NCBI GenBank assembly: GCA_030737835.1
Contig: JAUJYN010000012.1
Location: 10,402,729-10,466,728 of the forward strand
DNA length: 64,000 nucleotides
From: Acorus gramineus
Taxonomy: Eukaryota > Streptophyta > Magnoliopsida > Acorales > Acoraceae
Direction: 5' to 3'
Shown: positions 49,201 through 60,726 of the stretch, piece by piece
Layout of the letters: each line of letters starts with the position of its first letter
Position numbering within the stretch: the first letter of the stretch is position 1
Made by a program: the position numbers and the translations under genes
The notes under the pieces: generated by a model
The model's database searches: none
What the model was told of the DNA's origin: nothing
Seen by the model: the letters and a program-made list of their open reading frames with translations, nothing else

Positions 49201-52200
49201 GTAGGCTTGTTCCTCCTAGAGGTACAGGCTTTCACGTGGACTCTTTCTCTGAACAAGATTCGAACCAAGATTATCAGAGCTGTTTGGGCCCTGGATTCCC
49301 CGCTAAGCTGTGAACTGTATTGGTGCATGATAGAACCTTCTGAACCACCTATATGTCAAGTGTCAATACAGTAGATGATATGAGAGAGAGTAAGCAGTGT
49401 TTCATGTTTTACTATTAATCGCATAAACTTCTGAGCTGTGGAATATACTTGGGTGGCGATCTCTTCTCCCCATAGAACATGGTTTAGTTTGTGAGGCATT
49501 GGAGTGAACCGTTTTTAGGGTGGTCCCATTTTGAGAGGGGTTCACTTATACTTTTTTTCCCTTAACCTTTTGTATGATGATCCCTCATCTCCTTTTTTAG
49601 TTTGGGGACATCATTTATATAATATGAATGCTCCGGCATTTCTTCACAAAAAAAAGTCTGAGATTAATGAGCGACACGCTATGGCATTTTCAAAAGACAA
49701 ATGAGAAAAAAGTGATTAAAATCAATAAAAACAAGTTTATCTCTGTGTTGGGCTATCCAACTTCCATGAATGAAAAATTGTTCTGTGGGAAATCATGCTA
49801 CTCTGAGAACATGTAACCTTCCGTTTATTTTTTGAATGATGGAGAAAATTATATTTTAAAGGTTTCTTGACCATCTAATTCACATATTTAGAAATGTAAA
49901 ACTACCAATCGTCATTGTGTTGTCAAACTCTTCCTTGTGTCTCTCCACATTCTATACATATCGTCCACTCAAAGAATAGTCAATCTATGATAGTTTTGTT
50001 TTTGCATGTGTTACCGATGTCTCACCTCCCTATTTAATGTATTACATATCATGTACTGGAACACCATGATCCATGAAAAATCAGGAATGACTTATGTTTT
50101 CCTTGAGTTTCTCGTACCACCTAAATATCCCTATCTCGATCAATTTTTTCTTGTATATGTTTCATTAAGGAATATCACCATATACTTTCCGCCTTTCCAT
50201 GTGCAAGCCATCGGGTCTGTATATAAAGGGCATGATTAAGATATTGTTTAAATCATATGATATCCTCCTAATAGCTTGCTGCATTGCTTAGTGGTAGTGT
50301 GGTAAATATATCTAATGATCAACAGTATACTGATAAATGGAATCTGTTGATGCTGATAACACATTAATTATTATAATGATGTGCTCACTGATTGTTATTC
50401 ATTATGCTGAGTCATGTAATATCTGAATTGGAAACTCAGTTCCATAGATTTGGGAAGGGAAAGATGCACAAGATGAGGTTTAAAGCCTCTTCTGGGAACT
50501 CAATGTTATGATTGAGTTTGTTCTTGTAGTTGCATAGTTCACTTCCTGTGAAAACTTTGAAGGCACACAAATTTGCTATATTTAGTCATTATGTAATAAC
50601 TTTTGATTGCATGGATTATGTACATACAGTCTAGAATAATTATTGATGGGATTTGATGTTTAGAATATATAATTATCTGTGATGGGCGATTTTGTATTAT
50701 CCCCATGTTGGTTTGCACCTTGACTTCCTCAATATATGGCTTCTGGACTTTTAGCCTTGTTCTCTTTTGTTTTTGCCTCAGTTTCTACAAAAGTTATCCT
50801 GGAAAGACCAATAGCTGGAGCTCAAGTTCCTCTCTGCCCACTAGATAAGAGAAGGCTTGGTAGTTGGTCCCTTATTGAACCTTGTACCTTCAAAGTTCGG
50901 GGAGAAAATTATCCTAGGTATGACAAAAATAGATAATTTTGTTTAGTGACTTTTATTTGTACCTATATACAGTAATGAAGTATTGCCTTCTAATGGATTT
51001 CTCAATATAAACTGATGCATCACCTCACAACAATGATGAGAATTCTTGCAGGGATAAAAAGAAAGAACTTGCCCGAAATTATGCTGCATATTATCCATTT
51101 GGTGTAGATGTCTTCTTATGCCAGCAGAAAATTAGTCATATTGCTCGGTTTGTGGAACTACCATCAGTGAATTCTTCTGGCAAGTTTCCAACTATTCTTG
51201 TAGTTAATGTCCAGGTATTCATACTCATTCATTTGAATCGAATTGTACTGTATTATAATATAGTCTTATCAACATGCTTATGGGCATTATGAAGTGTTTA
51301 TCATGACAAATTTATCTTAACTTCATTTTTCAATCGAGACTTTGAGTTGCACTGACAGGTAGGATACATATGCTACCATTCTTTTATAGTGTGACTAATG
51401 GTTTAACTTAAACTAAATGAATAAGTTGAGTATATCTATCTCCCAGCCTTCTTTCAAATAAGATACATACATGTCTCCATAATGGTCAATATGGCGACTA
51501 AAATAAATGATATCATCAGTCCATGCTGATGGTTGCTGAGAAAAATAACTTCCTGAACCAAACACGAATCTTTCGATTCATTTGGCTCTCACGCTCAATT
51601 ACTTATAGGTTTTCCCATATCTGTTAATGTAATGAGCCTACCCTCTCTTTTCTACTCATATTCCAAAATATCGAAACTGATTGATACAAGACCAGAATAT
51701 TCGGAGAGCTCTTCCGACCAGACAAAAAAATCTGTAATTATCAGCAAAGTTGTGTGTGTTTTTTTTTTTTTCTTTTATACATAGGTCACATTGAATAATC
51801 AGATGTTCAGAATTTTCTTGAGCCGCATATTTCACTACCACATAGCAGAGAGCAATCTGCAGCCCAATTATCTCCGTTCACCTTTGTTGAGAGCTTGTTG
51901 AGGTATATAACCACACAAAGCCACAAAGGCAATTCAAGATTAATTGATAACAAATTCTTGATAGAACAAAACAATCGATTGAAAGGCTTAGCAATTCTAA
52001 CATCGCTATGATGGATTTTTTGACGAAACATTGAAGCATTATTGATTTTAAAATGATACCCCTCAAACGAAAAAAAAGAAATGAGGGGTCTTCTTACAAA
52101 AGAAAAATGAAAAATTAATGCAAAAGCCAACTGACTACAATACACATCTCACACAATGTCAAACTCACCACCAACCTCTCCAATTGATACCTATAATTTT

Positions 52201-55200
52201 AGAAACAAACACTTCGCCAAGGAGCACCATAACTCATGCTGAAGTGTTGTACTCGACACTCATATGTCTTCATAAAAGCGTTTCCTTTGAAATATAAACT
52301 CATTATGTGCAAGTCGAATCCCCAACAAATTGCATGTGTAATAAGACCTTGAAATTTCACTTTTGTTGCTATTATTATAGTTTAATATGCGGCCGCATGC
52401 ACCATCAATGTGTCGTCATGTGCACATTGCCCACTGGAATCCAGAGGTCAACACTAGGTGTGTCTTATGTTGGAATAAAGAAGAGTTTGTAGATCATCTG
52501 TTCGTAAGTTGCACGTTGGCAAGGTAGGTTTGGTGCTGCTTGGAAGATGTCTTTAGGTTGGGTGCCAGTTTTTCCACCACAGAGGAGATGTGGGCAGCTA
52601 GCAAGTCACTAAGGTGCTCGGGAGATACGAGCGTAAAGGCAAAGGTCTCCCAAATAGTTATTCCGACATTGGCACATGAGGAATAATGTTTCAAGGGCGA
52701 AATTCCATATCCTGAAAATGTGTGGGAGGTAGCAATTGGTTGCATTAAAGATTGGGGGCGTTATTGTATGGGGGTGACCTCCATCTCGATGGTGGGGAGT
52801 CGTTTAGTGATTCAAGAGTAGTCTTGTTTGTTTTAGGATGTCCCTCTCTATAGAGATTTTTTTTTACTGGGGGCCTCCATTTTTCCTTTTCCTTTTGTTG
52901 TTTTTACGTCTTTGTACTCCCTTTTGTGCACTCTTCTTCTTATTTAATACGAAGGTGAATGCCTACCATTTTCATTCAAGCAAATGTGCGTCATGTGCGA
53001 TCATGTGTGACTATGTGCGGGGCACATGACGGCACGAAGGCCTTCAAGCATTCGAATCCCGTTTGAACGGGGCTAGTTCTAGGCTTCAACGTTCGAACCC
53101 TGTTTGAATGGGGTCCAAATGTCTGCAGACTGGAATGAACCCCGTTCAAAAGGGGTTCGTTCCCATAGAACCCTTCATGCATTTGAATCCTGTTCGAACG
53201 GGATTTGTCCCTGCCTTTAGGTGATTCGTTCCAGCCTTTATGCATTCGAAAACGATGTTCATTCTATCTTTGAAGCGTTTGAACCCTGTTCGAACAGGAA
53301 TTGAACGGCTCATATACTAAATTATTTTTTTCTAAATAAAAAAAATATATAATGTGCGACCATCACATGTACCGTACATGCGGCTGCATATACCTTTTGT
53401 GGACCTGACTGCATATGCGGTCCGTACATCCTTTTAAACTATGGCTATTATCTTCTTTTCCTTCGTTTTCGAAACTACTCCCACATTCCTTCAAGATTAT
53501 TGAAATTGCATTGCGTTCTAGGAACTGACCCCACCTCTATCCATACTTTGGAGCTATGTGGCCACCCATAAATCAAGTGATCCCTAGTTTCATCTCTCTC
53601 CACAAAATACGCTTGCTTTTTCCCCATCATTAACCCACTTAGAATGATTCACTTTAGTGATAATCTTATATTGGGAGAACTAGGTAAAACACCTAATCTA
53701 TAAAGGAAAAATGACTCCCAAATTTGGTGAGAGAACGAGTGGATATTATCACCTGTGGAGGATCTTCATTGAGTCTTCTATATAAGGATTTCACGGATAA
53801 GCCATTTTGAGGGGGAACGTTTCAAAGCACCATGTCTTCTTCTTCCAAATATAAGATCACCTCAATGAGAGAGCTTGGAGTGATATGATCTCCACCTCCT
53901 CATCATTAAGGTTCTGACGGAATCTTGGACACCAAATGTTAATATTATTACCACAAGTGAAGTCGCAAATTAGATCTTCATTGTTTCTTGCCACCCTATA
54001 AAAGATGGGAAGAGAGTTGCCGGAGAGGATGCTTGTTGCCATTTGTCTTTCCGAAAGAGAGCTTTACCCTATTTTAAGGCCTGAATAGAAGATCCTCCAT
54101 CATCTCTGGTCATATCAAGATTGTGTTTCCAAATCCAATCTACTACATTCCTCATAGTAGGGATTTACAAGGAGCCTGCAAAGCAACTAACCCTACAAAG
54201 ATGAGGGATCTACATAGAGCCATACTTATCTCGAATAACCCTTCCCATAAGGATGAGGGATTTACAAGGAGCCTGCAAAGCAACTTCCCCAAAAGAGCTC
54301 GGTTCATGTTTTGAAGATTGTGGACACCTCACCCCTTTCTTCCTTAATACAGCAAACAATATTCCGTTTCACAAAATGTACTCCACGCCCATTCTCCTTG
54401 TGCCTGGCCCACAAGAATCTTCTAATTACATCCATTTTTCCAAGGATCCCAATAGGTATGATAACAGCAGAAAAGAAATAGGAGGTAAGCTTGATAGAAC
54501 CACCTTCAAGAGAACAAGGCGAATGCCCAAACTCAGTCATTTGCCTTTCTAGCACTCAAAATTATTAATAGTGTCCATTGTCTCTTCTTTAGTCCAAGAT
54601 TCTGTGATTCACAGACTTCAAAGTATATCTGCTCATGTAAATGTTCCACAAAAACTTGGATTTGATCAAGAACTACTACAAACCTTTGAATTTTTTTCTT
54701 TTTTCTTCAGAAGAGTAGGCATGCTACCACAATTTCATAAAAAACTGAGGCATGTGCCCAAATCATACAAAAACAATATGACTACCCTGATTCCTGAACA
54801 TGTGAAAGCAAAGTCCTGATTCGATGGGAAGAGTAGTTACAATTTGATCTCTGAACCTATCCACAATTAAATTACCACTAAATTTCTATTTTCTGAACCG
54901 TCAGCAAAGGACATGACAAGACTCAAAATCAAAGCCTATAATGCTCTTGCGGACAAGTGAATCTTACAATAATAAATGAATTTCAATATGCTCTTAAGAA
55001 TAGTTTGTGTTGTCTTGTTCTTGAGGCCTCATCTTCCTCCTAACTTTAGCAACCCTTTTTCTCAAAATTTTTTTGACAACTGGCATAAAAATGCAATAGA
55101 GATTTCTATATTGGCATTTTGCAAAAAAAAAAATCTGTAGATATCTCAGAGTTATTGCTGGTAGGGGAAAACTCATATGAGCACATTTGACATGGATTAT

Positions 55201-55752
55201 TTTGCTAATTGTATGATGTTGTGTGTTCATCTACATTGCTATATGAGTACCACTGAGATCAATATTATCATGGGAAAGAATTGAGGGAATCCGTTTAATT
55301 TGACCATATTATTGTCTTGATGTCTTCAAATCCTGAATGAAATGACCTAGGATACGTGGCAGCATCTGGACTATTTTTTTTCAAATAATATTTAGAAAAC
55401 TTCCTGTTCCATAAAACCTTTTCAAGATATTATGAATGAATAGAATGAAAAAAAAATCTTACTGCTGCTATGCTCTGGGAATAGTATTCTTTATAATTTT
55501 AATGAAATGCGCGCAGTTTATTGAGTTTAACTTCTTTTGTAGTTTGATTAAGCACCAGTTGGTACTAGATTTATATAAATGTTTTGTTTATATTTCCTGA
55601 TATGACTATTACTTTTCTTACAGATTCCATTATACCCTGCTACACTTTTTCAACATGAAATTGATGGGGATGGATTGAGCGTTGTCTTGTATTTTACACT
55701 TTCAGAGAGTTACTCAAAAGAACTTCCATTTTATTTCCAGGAAAATATTAGG
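37263..55752 (+). CDS. DUF1336 / EDR2_C-domain protein, N-myristoylated type (six exons, continues past the window)
   Basis: Exons: 37263-37497, 42688-42768, 42905-43354, 50782-50917, 51052-51214, 55624-55752. Phases agree and introns are GT-AG; 398 residues are visible. The protein starts MGGCVSS, an N-myristoylation signal with a palmitoylatable Cys, then a Lys/Arg-rich tract (TKRARRPRRRFGRRRPG). NPAFQG-SCEDVWF and YDSDCDEDFHSVQE follow, then CGILPNNCLPC, a Ser/Pro-rich linker, and the start of the EDR2 C-terminal domain (WSLIEPCTFKVRG, YYPFGVDVFLCQQKI, FVELPSV, NVQIPLYPATLF). The order matches plant MGGCVS-type DUF1336 proteins. EDR2 itself is a lipid-binding regulator of cell death; the role of the short MGGCVS members is poorly known. 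The C-terminal 150 or so residues are not found, so intron 6 exceeds 8 kb and the gene ends to the right. I chose 37263 over the in-frame Met at 37242 because of the conserved MGGCVS start. Confidence 0.92.
38890..42190 (+). mobile_element. Degenerate near-full-length LINE in intron 1 of the DUF1336 gene
   Basis: About 3.3 kb with pieces of a plant L1-type LINE in order: an ORF1-like stretch (39118-39462), an endonuclease-like VDLCHLQESKME near 40490, reverse-transcriptase tail pieces such as SKVVFWKDI near 41450, a zf-RVT-like SLKIQASMWLVY near 41825, and a 3' end CCAATAAAAGTGATGG at 42186-42201. Many stops and shifts occur. It has the same orientation as the host gene. Confidence 0.7.
43355..44199. 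other. Start of intron 3, no element recognised
   Basis: Ordinary AT-rich intron sequence with a short (TA)n run at about 43522-43535. Confidence 0.5.
44200..47633 (+). mobile_element. Degenerate LINE in intron 3 of the DUF1336 gene
   Basis: Pieces in the correct LINE order: the endonuclease start SWNMRGLSDPRK at about 44420, WSNLQEKPTLLKLDQCF and LDHIPSTQF (44960-45110), the reverse-transcriptase block PPLSPFLFIFVLNVL (about 45975-46020), GGMGVLNLRIMNGALLGKCLW (46432-46492, the typical GGLGIRNL-type motif), and zf-RVT KWAHDRDVNCLLCG (about 47107-47148). The 3' end is TTCGGGGCTTTTATCAATAA and an A-rich tail. It carries several stops and frameshifts and looks inactive. L1-clade plant LINEs have this layout. 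Confidence 0.82.
47900..48345 (+). mobile_element. LINE tail of the same family
   Basis: Reads FIPHAVCWSMWLMLNECIF near 48090-48140, a common plant LINE ending, and closes with TGTATGGGGATCCCACATCT. Confidence 0.6.
48347..48718. repeat. TTCGAA-palindrome element, copy 1
   Basis: About 370 bases. Ends are inverted: CATAGTTCTCTGCACATG on the left against CCACATGTGCAGTGGG and CCATAGTTC read from the right, and inner arms GGCGGCACATGAGCCGCATG against TGCGGCACATGGCTGCATA. The middle holds a series of small palindromes centred on TTCGAA or a variant, for example CAGTTCGAACTG inside a 22-base stem at about 48492-48515. No coding potential. Confidence 0.65.
48850..49660 (+). mobile_element. LINE tail of the same family
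   Basis: A zf-RVT stretch reads LEVQAFTWTLSLNKI near 49220-49260. The 3' end has TGTATGATGATCCCTCATCT, TTTGGGGACATC and an A-run at 49650-49656. It is 5'-truncated. Confidence 0.6.
49661..50781. other. End of intron 3, no element recognised
   Basis: AT-rich intron sequence without a supported gene or repeat. The polypyrimidine tract before the exon 4 acceptor (TTTTGTTTTTGCCTCAG) lies at 50765-50781. Confidence 0.5.
52390..52985 (+). mobile_element. LINE tail in intron 5 of the DUF1336 gene
   Basis: A zf-RVT reading CWNKEEFVDHLFVSCTLAR is visible at about 52466-52525. The 3' end has GGTGAATGCCTACCATTTTC. 5'-truncated, same orientation as the host gene. Confidence 0.7.
52986..53447. repeat. 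TTCGAA-palindrome element, copy 2
   Basis: About 460 bases with GTGCG/CATGTG-rich ends related to copy 1 and the same right border (AAACTATGG). The middle has five or six stem-loops, each about 20-25 bases, spaced 35-50 bases: around TCCCGTTTGAACGGGG, CCCTGTTTGAATGGGG, CCCCGTTCAAAAGGGG, TCCTGTTCGAACGGGA and CCCTGTTCGAACAGGA. Several halves also match the tRNA B-box core GTTCGAACCC. No coding potential. Confidence 0.7.
53460..54560 (-). mobile_element. LINE ORF2 fragment, antisense in intron 5
   Basis: The minus strand reads TSYFFSAVIIPIGILGKMD, then RRFLWARHKENGRGVHFVK, the part of plant LINE ORF2 between reverse transcriptase and zf-RVT. The frame breaks several times. A roughly 100-base segment (TTTACAAGGAGCCTGCAAAG) is duplicated at about 54167 and 54259. 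Confidence 0.7.
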
Positions 55753-55934
55753 GTAAGAAAACCCGAGCTTTGCATGTTTTTGTGCTTTACAAAATTGATA
55801 ATTTAGTTAGTCATAATAAGCATTATCATCTTTTGCTGTTCCATTCCCTTCCATGAAGAACAAAAAAATCCCTTATGCTTAATTATTGTTTGTGAACACG
55901 TTAAAATTTCTTTGGCGTAACATGTTTATGTTGT

Positions 55935-56017
55935 ATAATTAGAGATCCCACATCAACTTTTGTTTAGGGGCTTCTTTTTTTAATGAGCTTACCCCTCTCT
56001 TTTACCGAAAAAAAAAA
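55935..56017 (+). mobile_element. Minimal LINE 3' end in intron 6
   Basis: AGAGATCCCACATCAACTTT then TTAGGGGCTTCTTTTTTTAA and an A-run at 56009-56017 repeat the terminal signature of the LINE family in this window. Confidence 0.5.
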
Positions 56018-56811
56018 TGTTTAGGTTGTGAATGGTGCTCCTATTCTATTTTATTATCCATTAATTTGTTTGAAGGCTATAAACCTAAACCTGACAATTT
56101 CCACATTCACCACATGACCCAAACCTATTGAAAGCTTCTACTTTCAGGAGAACAGAAGATGCTTCTCATATACAACAGTTCCTCTATATCTTAAATCACA
56201 TCTTTAGTAAATATTGAGATATGAAGAGTCTTCTATTATGTTTGTTTGCAATTAAGATGAAATTATTTAATTTGTGAAGCATGATTTCATTTCAGTCACT
56301 TAGAAAACTGTCATTTTCTTTCCATTGGGATCCAAGTAATGAGTTCACTGATTTTTTGTCACGACCTTAGATTATGAAGGCTGATTTTGAAAAAAAATTT
56401 TCTAGGTGTCAACGGAAATGCTATTTTATTCTCATCTTTTTTTATAGCTTAATCGGTAAATGATCTTGATGATAATTAGCAATTTTACCCATATCAATAG
56501 CAAAAAAAAGAAGTGATCCTGCATGGTAATGTATTCATTTTTCCATACTTGTGTAACACTCTTATGGATATGTTATTTACAATTCCTTTTCTAACCCTAA
56601 GTCCAATCCACATATATTTTGATTTTTTTAAAATAGTATACTTAATCTAATGAGGTACATGCTTTTATAAAAATGAAGCATATATTTCAATGAATTACAT
56701 AGATGCATTTATAGAAAATGTAAAAAATTTCTATCAAAGTATATACCTTATTAATGTGAGTATATGCGCCAACGAAGAATATGAGACTGGAATTGGACTG
56801 GAAAAGGAACT

Positions 56812-57121
56812 TTATTCCTAGGAATGTTTTATCGGCAATTAATTTCCATTTTGATTTGTCCGCAAATTCTAATTTTAGTGGAAAATTCTCTTTTCTTTAT
56901 TCCTCTGTTTCCTTTCCGACGTATGAAATATAGGTATATGGAGTTGGATAAAATTTCATGTAATTCAGTAAACGGAATATATATTCCATCATTGCTAGAT
57001 CGATCCATATGGTTTGGATCGATGAAGGGTGAGCCAATAATTCATAATGAATGGGATTTCTTTTTTCGATAAACAGGAAACTTAAGATGCCCCGGGATGG
57101 AAATGGACTGGAAAAGGAACT
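56812..57121 (+). other. Organelle-like insert flanked by an 18-bp direct repeat
   Basis: An 18-base sequence, TGGACTGGAAAAGGAACT, stands at 56794-56811 and again at 57104-57121. The roughly 290 bases between differ in texture from the intron. Their right end, AAGATGCCCCGGGATGGAA, resembles the start of plastid rpoB (ATG with codons for L/P-R-D-G-N). This suggests a nuclear plastid-DNA fragment from the rpoB upstream region, but I recall the plastid sequence only in part. Confidence 0.4.
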
Positions 57122-57301
57122 GTGTGTAACACCACTCACAATTTTATATCGTTACAACACAAATCCATGTAGGTGTGTCTTGTTCATCAAAGTTGTAGTA
57201 CATAAAATTCTATTGCTTAATGACATTAGGGATATTTATGTATCAATGATAATAAATAGGGATAAACATATTTACTAATTAGTGAGATGGGTGTTTGTGA
57301 C

Positions 57302-57470
57302 AGAAGAAATAAATGGAATAATGTTATATTGAATAATGGAATACGAAAGGTCCTGGATATAGTTACAAGATGTACAAACCATAGAAACAGAAAAAGACCA
57401 AAATACCTCTCCGGTCAGGGGGGCGTTGCCCTCCAACCCCCGGAAATAGACCTACATAATGACTCCAATA
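57302..57470 (-). repeat. 3' LTR of the copia fossil (short form)
   Basis: It begins directly after the polypurine tract and ends at the target duplication. It matches the other LTR at both ends but lacks a GC-rich middle section, so it is 169 bases against 282. Confidence 0.88.
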
Positions 57471-58929
57471 CTCCCCCTCAAGTTGGAGCGAATATATCAA
57501 TTAAGCCCCAACTTTGTCAAGCTAGAACGAAGAACAGAGGGACCAACGGACTTGGTGAACATATCAACAAGCTGCTAATTGGAGAAGACAAAAACTGTGT
57601 CAATGGCGGCCGACTTCACTTTCTCTCGAAGAAAGTGAACATTAACCTCAATGTATTTGGTTCTCTCATGAAGGACGGAGTCTGAGGCAAGCAAAATGGC
57701 AAATTAGTTATCACAAAACAAAGTAGATGAACCAGCTATAGGAAATCCCAACTCGGTCAAAAGAGAGCATAACCAAATAATCTCACATGTGCCATGGGCC
57801 ATGGCACAATGCTCAGCCTCAGTAGAAGAATGAGAGACAACACTCTGATTCTTACTTTTTTAGGAAATAAGGTTACCCCATGGAAAGTACAGAAACCAGA
57901 AATGGATCTACGATCAGTGAGTGAACCAGCATAATTTGTTTCAGTGTAGCAACAAATGGTGGGTTGAGCACTGACAGCATAGAATAAGCCACAACCTGGG
58001 CATGACTTCAAGTATCTAAGAATTTGTAAACAACATCTAGGTGAGAAGTCATGGGGCATGCAAGAATTGACTCACCACGCTGACAGCAAATGTCAAATCA
58101 GGTCTAGTGTTCGTCAAGTAGACCAAATGACCCACTAGATGCTGATACAGAGAAGGATCTGGCAGAAGGTTGCTTGATTCAACATGAAGGCGATGGTTCT
58201 GTTCCATAAGAGAAGTGGCTGGGTGAAATCCAAGCATATCAGTGTCCTCAAGAAAGTCAAGAGTGTATTTTCACTGGAAGAGCGAAATACCATGACGGGA
58301 GCGAGCAATCTCAATCCCCAAAAAAATACCAAAGAGGACCTAAATCCTTCACATCAAACGCATGTCCAAGCTCAGTCTTCACTCTAACAATGTAATCATC
58401 TCTTGTGATGATGATATCATCCATGTAAACTAGAACAATGGTGCACCTTCCATTACTTCGACAAATGAAGCAAGCATGATCAGCATGACAACGAATGAAT
58501 CCAAGAGATACAATGATTACGTTGAATCTCAGAAACCATGCTTTCGGAGATTGCTTCAATCATGTAGAGACTTGAGGAGACACACCTTCCCCAAATACTC
58601 CCCTTAAAGACGAAAACCAGGCGGAGGATCCATATAAATTCTCTTTGTCAGGCTGCCATGAAGAAAAGCATTCTTCACATCCATCTCATGAAGAGGCCAA
58701 TTGTGGCAAGTCGCAAGGGAGACAAGAAGCTGAACAATAGTCAGCTTGGCAACACGAGCAAATGTAGCATGAAAATCCTTCCCCGGAGTCTGAGTAAAGC
58801 TTTTTGCAACAAGGTGTGCCTTGTATCGCTCAACAGCCCCATCAGCCTTATATTTTACTGTGAAAATCTATCAATAGCCAACTTACCTCTCCCATGGCAG
58901 ATGATCAACCAACTCCCACATATGATTTT

Positions 58930-60726
58930 TGTTGGTGTGTTTTGATTGTCGTTAAGATTTAGTATTCACTAATAAAAGAAATTTATAACTCTCTTATCTT
59001 TTTCTGGTAGAAAGTAGGAGTAAGAGGTCGATCCCACAAGAAGACTATGGAAACAAACAAGTAATTGTAAAAGATATCAATTCTCAACAAAAAGATTTTA
59101 AAACAAGAATTTTGATGATTGATCCAAGGAAACTACTTTAAAAGCTAAAATAAAATTCTAATTTGAATCAAGATATGGAAAAGAAGAGTCACCAAGGATT
59201 AGAGTACCCCACAAGTATGATTGATTAGATCTTTCTATTGCACTTATTTTACTTCACATGAGTCAAGAGATTTTACTTGCTCACATGTAAAATATAGATT
59301 TAAAGTTCTCTTTTTAAAGTTTCATTAGTTGATACACCATTAACTATTAGATTAAGTTCTTATAGCAAAGACCCTCTTCCTTGATAGTTAAGATGTTCAA
59401 TCAATGAAAACAAAATATTTCAAAGAAAGCAGTTCACTTCTACTCGATTTGAAAAGAGGGTTTATAAAGTATCAATCATGTCTCATCTAAGTAAAACGAT
59501 GAAAGATCTTAAAATATCCATAATCAAGAGACATCTGAGTTGAATAAACTATATAATCATTAAGTATAAATAAAAAAAATATAAGGTGCACAAATAAAAG
59601 AACTAATCACTCATACTCATGGGGTTGGATCCTCTCCTTAATGGGAGGATTTTCTAGCCCACCATGGTTGGTGATATTCTAGAATATCAATAAAAAGATT
59701 CCATGAAAATTAAAGGAAGAACTTTTTATTGATTAAGCATAAACAAAATATAATAGAATCTATGTCTAATACCAAAGAAATACAGATTGAAAACACAAAC
59801 TGAAGAAAAAAAAACTTAAAACAGAGAAGAAAGAACAAGAAATGGAAAAATAAAATAAATAAAAGAACTAATCACTCATACTCATGGGGTGGAATCCTCT
59901 CCTTAATGGGAGGATTTTCTAGCCCACCATGGTTGGTGATATTCTAGAATATCAATAAAAAGATTCCATGAAAATTAAAGGAAGAACTTTTTATTGATTA
60001 AGCATAAACAAAATATAATAGAATCTATGTCTAATACCAAAGAAATACAGATTGAAAACACAAACTGAAGAAAAAAAAACTTAAAACAGAGAAGAAAGAA
60101 CAAGAAATGGAAAAATAAAATTCTGCTCAGCTGGAAATCGATGCCTTCTCCTCTCTCTGCAGGCCCCTTTTTATAGAGTTATGGGGGTTGGATTGGCTAG
60201 AGTTTTTGAGGCTGGATAGCTGCACAAGATTTGAAAAATCCTCGCTGTTTTGGTAGAATTGTGCAGACTGTCTTGGTGGGGATTTGAGGGATTGGTTGAA
60301 GCTGATTTTCAGTGATTTTGATGGAGATTTAAGGCTGATTTGATTTATCAGATTTGATGATTTGTGGTTGTCTGCTGGAGCTGATTTGTGAGAGAGATTC
60401 TCTTCTTTTGGCAATTGTGATGACTCATTCTTTCCTTAATTGCCCTAGATTTTTAGGAGTTTGTTCCACCATTGAATATCCACATGTTCTTTTCCTCCAA
60501 TAGCATGTAGAAATTTATCTTCATACCCTATGAAATTTATATTAATATTAGAATCCATATGACAAATAAAATTATGCGCATGAAATGTATAAATGTAGTT
60601 TACTCGTGCAAATTATGCTTTGAAAATAAAATTCCTAATATGCATGTAGAAAAGAATATATTGCATAGGGAAATGTCCAAGACAACTCTAAAAAGTATAT
60701 CAAAATATGTACTTTTGAACCTAACA
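58930..60726 (-). mobile_element. Probable solo LTR nested in the copia fossil
   Basis: This 1797-base block has TGTT...AACA ends and a perfect 5-bp duplication ATTTT at 58925-58929 and 60727-60731, and it splits the copia pol region between its integrase and reverse-transcriptase parts. A TATA-like CTCTATAAAAAGGGGCC is on the minus strand at about 60178-60162, so transcription would run leftward. No second LTR, primer site or pol domain is seen inside, which fits a solo LTR, probably of a gypsy-type element given its length. It is younger than the copia element. Confidence 0.7.
59592..60120. repeat. 265-bp tandem duplication inside the nested LTR
   Basis: A 265-base unit starting AAATAAAAGAACTAATCACT runs 59592-59856 and repeats at 59857-60120 with only about two differences, so it is very recent. 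Confidence 0.95.

Noticed and set aside
60127-60414. 95-residue minus-strand open frame
   Set aside because: It lies within the nested LTR downstream of its TATA motif, is Ser/Asn-rich and low in complexity, with no domain.
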